From assembly GCA_951230915.1 (NCBI GenBank), contig OX579636.1:22317567-22381566 (forward strand): 64,000 nucleotides of DNA, given 5' to 3'. The stretch is from Antitrichia curtipendula (Eukaryota; Streptophyta; Bryopsida; Hypnales; Leucodontaceae). Positions 56,641 through 64,000 of this stretch are shown piece by piece. A program made the position numbers and the translations under genes. Every line of letters begins with the position of its first letter. Position 1 is the first letter of the stretch. A model generated the notes under the pieces. That model ran no database searches, had not been told where the DNA came from, and saw only the letters and a list, made by a program, of their open reading frames with translations.

Positions 56641-59600
56641 TCCACTCTCCATGCCAGCATTGCAATTTGGGGGCACATACATAATATTATTAGAGATGTT
56701 GAAACGCTTAGCCTCGTAAAAGCTACTTTCCACAAGGAGGATCTCCTTTATTTGGTAACCTTGGGAATGGTAGGTGGAAATATACGGTTCCCTCCTCCTT
56801 TCTCCATTTAAATTGTTAAACTTTTAAAGTGAAGGGAGGTATTGTCTTCTCCCCTCAGCCTCTTTGGCTTTCACAAGCAATCTTGGAAGAGGAAGGTTTG
56901 CACACCTATAATCAACATTGCTCAAAATGCACCACATACATTTAGACCAAGAGGCATCACTATTTCTTAGAGATCCACTACACAAGATGTACACAATCAA
57001 AATATGAAAATCTATGAGAGCCTCTTGTTGATTTTGGTTCACCTATAGATAATACTTTGAAAATTCATAACTTATTAATATAGTTTCCAAGTAATGCATG
57101 CTAAGTTGTGTTGAAAGCTTCTTTCATTACCAATAAGATCTAATGAAAATAATTTATATTTAATAATGATAACTGTGCTTAGATATAAGTATTGTCAATT
57201 TTAGGTGTAGCCTTACTTTAGATTGACCCTTAATTCCTTGTTGAAGGTCTTGCCTTTGGCACAACTTCAACTTCAACTCAAGGAGTACGACACCATGTCA
57301 AGGTATTGCTAATTAAGTTGATTAAATCTACATAAACCATAGCTGGGAAATTTCTTGTGCATTCCCTGGTCAGATTCTCCACCAAAATTAGGGTTCCTTG
57401 CCCGATTAAGTGGTTTTGCCCATGTAATTGGTCTTTACACATTTTTCATTAAAAAAAAAACTTTTTTTCATCCCGGATTGTTCTATTATGTTATTTCTAT
57501 GTCTTTATCATCGCTTTAACTACAATAATTCTTTATCATCCAAATTTTTCATGTTGAAGAACGACGTCTCAAAGCATCTAAAACCTCAGCACAACACCAA
57601 TTGACAAAGCATTCTTGACACAGTGACACACCCTCTTCAAATGGATTCTTTGATTCCATTGCAGACCATTGTGTTCCAGTCATCATCAATGACGACATCA
57701 AATTGCCATTTGAAGACAATCTACACTAAATAGTGAAATTAGGTTGCCTTAACGATTAGGGTGCCTTGCTTCAAGAAAATTACTTTACAAGCCATCAAAG
57801 TCAACAAATATTTCTACAAATATTTATGTTTGTAGTCATGGAGGTTCATGAGTCCCAATTACAACTATACTTAATTCAAAAGTAGTAAATCTTTGAAAAA
57901 AATAATAAATATTTATATGGTGTAGGAAGTCCAGAAATTATTATGGGGCAACCTTCTTTTACTATTTAGTGTAGATTACACAGCATTGATATGCTTGATT
58001 GTGAAATCTAGTGACGTCCGGAAGAGAAATTTTTTGATCAACAATCTATCCAAAAGGTGGGAAAAAAGAAGAATGTACGAGGATGTAGGAGATTGCTAGA
58101 AGTAGATTTTGAAGTGGATCAACATTTCAAGTATGGTTCACCTTTAATATTTGTTAACACTTCAAAGCAAGGAAACTTATAACACTTATGTAGTGTTAGC
58201 ACTTTAACACTTATCAAGGATAGCATAGACAATTTGTAACACTTACATGAATAAGTACAATTATCCGATGAAGTCAAAGCCCTATTGGTAATATTTTATT
58301 CACTAGACACCAACCTCTGATGATACTAAAGAATCTCTTTCTTTTGCACCAAAGTAAATTCAAAGCCTTTCCTCATTGTAGACGTAAACTTCTAGTCTTT
58401 TTAAATCATTAAATCACAAATCTATCACCACATCATAATATTGCTAAATCATCAAATGGCACAACATTGGAATACAAAGAGGTTGGCCTTTGAAGTTTAA
58501 ATCCCAAAGAAGTTGGAGTTCATAACTAGTATTGTTTACATGATGTAGAATGGATGATGTGTAAAGACACTTTGAACTATATAGAGTTCTAGTACATGAT
58601 GGACCTAATTCAATTTCATCCAAATTATAAATTTATGTAGCCTCACTTTCATCCAAATTAACACTTATTAAGGTAAATTCATTGAAGAGGGGAGCATAAT
58701 ACACTTACTAGTGGATTTTTAAATTTTTTTTGGAAAGCACAATTTACCTTCACACATATGCAATTCTAACACTTATCGAGGTAAAATATATCAAAGGTGG
58801 ATTGCACATGTGCCATATTCAATATGTGTCAGTAGTCCTTAAAAACCAACTCAATTAGTTAGGTGGAATGTCTCAATTGATGTCCATGTTGGTTACAAAT
58901 GGTGCTCTTGATCAATTGCAATTTGAACATGGTGGTGTTGAATGAAGATGAAGTTAGTAAAAGAGCCCATAAAGTTCTGTACACAAAATTGATATTGAAG
59001 TTGTCCCAAGCAAGGATTTGGTGGATGCTGTGTCAATGCTTGCACATGAGACCTAGCAAGAGAGGATTTAAAAGGTCCTACAAAAAGACTTGTTCGATGA
59101 AGAAGTAAAACTTGGAAAACAATTAAGATGTCACAAGCAAAGCCAAAGCTTTGCCATTAATTTAGAAATTTGACTCAAGACTTATAAAATAGATAAAGAT
59201 ACTTGATAAAGATTCAATTTTTGCATGTAAAGGCTCTAGGAAGAATTTTCAATGAGTTAGGATTCTTTCACAAGGGTCTTATAAAAATTTAACAAACACA
59301 AGACAATATGGCACTTGACCAATGATATTGCCAAAATTCGGCTGAAATTCTCTAAATGTTGGTACCAAATGGTTAGAAAAATGAAAACAACACTTAGTAC
59401 TAAGAAAGGAGGGCAAGTTTTGAAGGGAACCCAATGTCCTTCAAAGAAAATCCAACAAAGCATAAAATTTTGAGAAAAAAATAATGCTCTAAAAACACCA
59501 AATTGGCATAAATTGACCAAATTGGCCAAATTGACTAAAATCCATTAAAATGAACCAAGAAGCAAAGTAGCACAAAAAAAAGTGTGGTTTGAAAAGACAA

Positions 59601-59844
59601 GGGGTGGAATTTTATACATTTTTCAAAAGCATCCCCTTCTCCTTTAAACCCCAAGATTTTTCTAAAATTAACCACTAATGCTTCAAAAGTTAGAAATAAC
59701 TTTACTATTGTACTTATTTTTAACTTTTGAAGAAAACTTCTAAATGACAAATGAATTGTGCCATTGATTTTAGAAGTTCCAAATTAGGCATAGGAAGTAG
59801 GAACCCCTATCTTCTATTTTTAAGCAATTGGACTCATAAAATTC
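56641..59844. other. AT-rich intergenic DNA
   Basis: No gene is recognised. The word AACACTTAT recurs at 58150-58250 and 58660-58780. Short open frames, including 58899-59108, lack similarity I recognise. Confidence 0.4.
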
Positions 59845-62800
59845 TCAAATTGCAAAAATAAAGAATTATAAAATTTCAGATGATGGAATTTGCATTTTTC
59901 AAAGATTTTGGTTTACTTGGAGGATCAACGGGTTGTAGGAGTGAAAAATATTCTTCTTAAAATTTTTTTTGATTGTCATAAGCTTCCAAGGCTCGAGCCA
60001 AGGCTTTGATCAAAGCCTTGAATTTGTTCAAAATTTGCCATAAATAGTTGGTGTTGTCTGTTTGGATACTTTTAAATGTAAAATTATGCTTTAAAACTTG
60101 TTGGAGCATAATTTTATCACAAAATCTACTTTTCTAATATTTATTGAAGTTTAATTACAACGTGGATATTTTCTAAGAGTTTATCAAGGCTGGTTTAAGC
60201 GGTTGACTTTTTGAAATCCAAACTTCTATTATTCAAAAAAATCCAAAACTCAACGGTTGAACTTTAGAGGGTCCTATACACCACGTTAAGAATCATATTA
60301 CTACTTTGAATTTGTTCCAAGAAGGCTTATTATTTATTGCCTTCTATGAAATTAGGCTTTCTGTGAATCTTTTTATTGGTGTAGAATCTAGACCCAGCAA
60401 CTGCATTGTTGGACTCTAAATGTTTTTTTGTTTCTTAAACACTTTTCTTTGTCTTTGGATGCTCTTTTTTTGTTTGAAATCTTTACCTACAAGGCTAACA
60501 AATTGAATTCTACCTTGTTTCTAAAATAACTAGTGGCTTTGATTTTTGTTCCTCTCAAGTATATCTAGGCCTAAAGGAAATTTACACTTATGAAATTTTA
60601 AATTCTATTTTAGGCATGACTTGGTGCATGCACTCATAAATTTGAGCCTTGGTTGTAGTTTGGAAAGGTAATTACAATGGATTCTACCAATCTAAATTTT
60701 TGTTATTTTTAGGGCATCTAACCTAACTATTAGCAAGATATTGGAGTATTTTAGGTACTCTAGATTTTTATAAACAATATACTACATCAGTAAGTACTTC
60801 CCTTATTATAGTTCAACACTCTTTTTAGGAATTTTACCTCGTAAAATTTGACAAGAAGATGTAAAATAAAATATATAAAAATTAAATTTCAAGTGATGAA
60901 TTGAGGGTTCATAATCCTTAATGGCTTTACTAGGAGGGTGGAGGTGATTTTTTATTTTGAAAATTGTTCGTGTTTTAAAAATGAAATTTATACATTGGAT
61001 AATAAAGTCTCCTGCAACTCTAAATAGATCAATTCTAGGATTCATCATTCTAATTACAATATGATCTCAATCTTTCAAAAATGACACAATATGACCTGAA
61101 GATATTTCTTCATTGCATATTGAAGGCCATATTAAGGAGCAAAGACATTTTCATGCCTAAATTGAAGCTCGTGGTTGTGGTGGTTATTAGGATGGAGGAA
61201 TGGAGATGAAGATGAAAAGAGATGTGCATAAACTTAGAAGAAGACTTTGATTGGGGGTGCAAGGTCAAGGAATGTGTGTTTAGGAGTTGTCTTTCTAATA
61301 GCACCTACATTGAAGAAGGGAGTGTCAATCCAAATTTTTGAATCTAGGGAGTGGGACTTCTTCTTTGCAAATCTAATATTTATCATGAATCATTTTCAAA
61401 TGAAGACTATGAAAATGGAGGAAATGTATATAATGGAGGAGAAGGTGGGAAAGAACATATTCATTATGAATTACCTAATTTCATCAAAGATGATGAATAT
61501 TTTTGGTAAAGTTGATATAATTCTCCACTTCTACAAAGATATAGATAGAGAGTTCAAAGTAAAAGAATGTACAAAAGTAGGATTTAAAGTTCAATGTCGG
61601 AGCGAAAAAGTTGTGAGGACAAAGAGGATGATGATAAAAAGAGTATGGACGGTATTGGTGACCCCTATAGCATAAAAATTTGTATTAGGATGCTACTTGA
61701 AGCTAACGTTACTCTACATGTGATTTTAAACATGCATAGTTGATTAGGGCATCCAAGCCAAAGTTTTAGAGAAACAAATTGCCAGCTGTCACTATAATAC
61801 CTTCATGGACAATGGTGTATTCTCGGGGAGTTCACTTAAAGTATCCATTAGAAACCATGTGCGACAAAACTTCAGAACCCCTATTTATTTTTTGAAGTTT
61901 AAATAAAACAAAATTAAAAGATTATGAATAGATTTTTCTACTTTGTAAGTTTCTGTTTTGAATTATTCATATTTTATTTGTTAATAATAATTAGTTACAA
62001 ATTTTTGAAGTAAAAAGATACACTATAGAAATAAAAAAAATCCTTTTACATCCCTATATTATATGAGAAAAAATTGTCTAAAAATGAACAAAAAATTCCT
62101 AAAAATAACTCTCTATTGAAAGCTCATTTTGAGTTGAATATTGATTCAATGGTAATCTAAATGTGTTCTCTATAATTATTTGAGTTGAAAAACATGCCAT
62201 TTTAGTTCATATTCAACCTCTTTTAGAAATCATTTCATATTTTATTTGAGTTGTAAATATTGTCAATAGAAACCTATAGTCATTATTAAACAATGTTCAA
62301 AATTTTAGGTTGAAATTATAGTTTATTAGAAACCACTTGTTTGCACGTGGTTTGTTGTAGTAGAATTAAGTGCAGCCCCTAAGGGTGTACTACACACTCC
62401 AAAATTCTCAAATACTCAAAATAGTAGACAAAATAATTGATTTTGAACTTTTACTATGCATTTTTTTAACAACTTTTGTTACAATGCATGATGCAATTAT
62501 TTGAAGTATTTTGTTTTTTCTATGATTTTTGTGTTCAATTGTATTAGAGATCAACCATATGCCATTTTTGCCATGTGTCTACCATGTCATGCTCTACATC
62601 AAATTGGACCTAAGTAGATGAAAAACTTGCTCACATGGCAGTACCCATTTCATTAGTGTTGATGTGGAGGCAATGTGGCATCCACATGACAACCTTTCAT
62701 GACCTCCAAAGACATCTCCAAAAATCTTGTTCAAATGATACCTCATTTTTTGTGATTTTCCATATGTTTGGGTTTGTCCATTACAATGGGTATTTTTAGA

Positions 62801-64000
62801 CATCCATGTGGACAAAAACGTGGATTTTTTTAGTGCTTTTTATTATAGACAAGGTGATGATAAGGTACAAGGCCTCATATTCTCTACATCAATATATGCC
62901 CCCAAAGTGGAATTCAAAAGTTGGATGCCTTGTGGACTTAGAATTAAAGCTTGTTTCAAATTTTGAAATATATTGTGGAAAAATTGTAGTTTTGGAAGGA
63001 GTGTTTGCAAACGCAAGAAGGGAGTTTACATTAGCTTACAATGTGGTTCTAAATTTATTAATGGAGTATATAAAAACAACATGTTATTATAATGAACATT
63101 TATTTTACTACCCTAGGATTTTTTATGTCCTTATTAGAGAGAGGAATTATGCTATAGAAATGCTATGCACTAATTAAGTGGACATTTTTTTAGTTTGAAG
63201 AATATTAAATCTTGTAGTTGAAATGTCTAAAGGACTTTAGAATGGTGGAAGCATGAATCTAAGTGTATGAATTCCGTAGTTTGGAAAGACAAGCAACCAA
63301 TGCTTCTATTTTCTACACATACCCGACCAATTTAGTATCCAATGCAATTCCTAGTAGTAACCGTGCCAAGGAGAAATAGGATCATAAGGGAAGAAATCTA
63401 GACATCTATAATTGACTTTGAATATATGATAAATATGCATTGGATAGATGTGGTGGACCAATTTTTTTTTTTTTTTTGATGGACGTGTCCATTGTGAACA
63501 TGTATATGGATGAATGCAATAGTAGTGAGAATTCCAAGAGACCAATGACACATCTATAATTTCATACAAAATTATGTGAGCATCCTTCACACCTAAAGAA
63601 GAAGAAATGTTCAAGAATCAAATAAAGAATATTGTCATCTTTCATCTTCAAATTTGTTGGGGCTTTGTGTAGTTTCTTTAGGCCGTGCTTAAAGGCCATA
63701 CACTTATTGCTACAATTGCAATCGAAAATACATGTATGCATGTAGAGGTTGTTTAAAAAAAAATTACTATGCTCTTGCACGAAGAGAGCAATAATGCGTA
63801 ACACTCCAAAATAATTTTGGACTTGTTTGATGATAGCCAGAAAGTGGGGCAATTTTTATTTATTATTGTATTGCAAGTTACAATGTATATACCTCAATTT
63901 CTTTTGAAGATTACAAAGTTGTATTTTTCATTGAAAGGCTCAAAGGTCACTTTTATAAAAAAAATTGTGGTTCATTATGATGTGTGTATGTTGGAAGTGG
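59845..64000 (+). pseudogene. piggyBac-like transposase relic, copy B, running off the window
   Basis: The first kilobase matches 34106-35150 of copy A. Coding-like text starts near 61100 and is clear from about 62860: YKASYSLHQYMPPKWNSKV and KLVSNFEIYCGK match the piggyBac RNase H-fold core; YYNEHLFYYPRIFYVLIRER occupies the place of the DN(F/Y)FTS block with the catalytic Asp lost; VVWKDKQPMLLFSTH matches the next strand; then TVPRRNRIIREEI and IDVVDQ give the last Asp motif. YTYCYNCNRKYMYACRGC is the C-terminal Cys-rich domain. Stops and frameshifts abound. A MITE (61825-62380) interrupts it. The family normally cuts and pastes at TTAA. Confidence 0.75.
61825..62380 (+). mobile_element. 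MITE, copy 2 of the GCACTTA/ACCACGTGC family
   Basis: It matches 15414-15969 over the full length in opposite orientation. The left end is GGGGAGTTCACTTAAAGTAT and the right end is the complement of AGGGGCTGCACTTAATTCTA. It is nested inside piggyBac copy B. Confidence 0.75.

Noticed and set aside
58899..59108. Plus-strand frame of 69 codons (NMVVLNEDEVSKRAHKVLYT)
   Set aside because: Short, no promoter, no similarity I recognise and embedded in AT-rich filler.
1..64000. CRISPR arrays, bacterial operons, rRNA and tRNA genes
   Set aside because: No regularly spaced repeats, no ribosome-binding-site driven gene strings and no clover-leaf tRNA with the GTTCRANNC box were found by reading; gene structure is eukaryotic.

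Overview
The window looks like a gene-poor, repeat-rich nuclear segment of a plant. The signs are spliceosomal introns with GT-AG borders, TATA promoters 30-60 bp from predicted transcript starts, plant-type CACTA, Ty1-copia, LINE and hAT elements, many MITEs, and a 200-base assembly gap (32941-33140). Nothing is organised like a bacterial operon. The piggyBac-like relics and an intron-poor DUF2235 lipase-type gene make me lean towards a non-seed land plant or other streptophyte, but the species cannot be fixed from the sequence alone.

Layout. 1-6.3 kb: a complete non-autonomous hAT element (156-518, exact 8-bp target duplication), a region rich in GTCGT/CGACT motifs, then a CCGGA-rich block with a minus-strand gene for an acidic coiled-coil protein that is broken by one TGA. 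6.3-11.9 kb: a decayed CACTA transposase gene (TnpD type, two introns recognisable) and the CACTA 3' terminus at 11888. 11.9-19 kb: AT-rich DNA with fold-back elements, an unrecognised minus-strand gene relic and a piggyBac-type MITE flanked by TTAA. 19.0-25.7 kb: a complete Ty1-copia retrotransposon on the minus strand with 170-bp LTRs, PBS, PPT and a CATTC target duplication. It carries an intact antisense ORF with an RNase H1 hybrid-binding (viroplasmin-like) domain, and a second transposon inserted exactly at the PPT/LTR junction. 25.8-34.1 kb: a clean first exon and then a decayed multi-exon gene with a ParB-like DGNHR motif. 34.1-36.4 kb and 59.8-64 kb: two relics of one piggyBac-like transposon family. 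37.5-37.7 kb: a candidate small secreted peptide. 38.3-39.1 and 47.1-47.6 kb: two members of a long fold-back family. 43.0-45.2 kb: the one convincing intact cellular gene, a DUF2235 alpha/beta-hydrolase with TATA box and 5'-UTR intron. 45.6-64 kb: further MITEs, a LINE relic split by another insertion, a tandem duplication and the second piggyBac copy.

How the parts relate. Most of the window is layered transposon history: MITEs sit inside the copia element, the ParB-like gene, the LINE and the piggyBac copy. The TTAA-flanked MITEs and the piggyBac transposase relics may be non-autonomous and autonomous partners, and the CACTA-ended MITEs may be partners of the CACTA transposase. Only the DUF2235 gene, the antisense ORF in the copia element, the copia gag ORF and possibly the small secreted ORF are open over a useful length.
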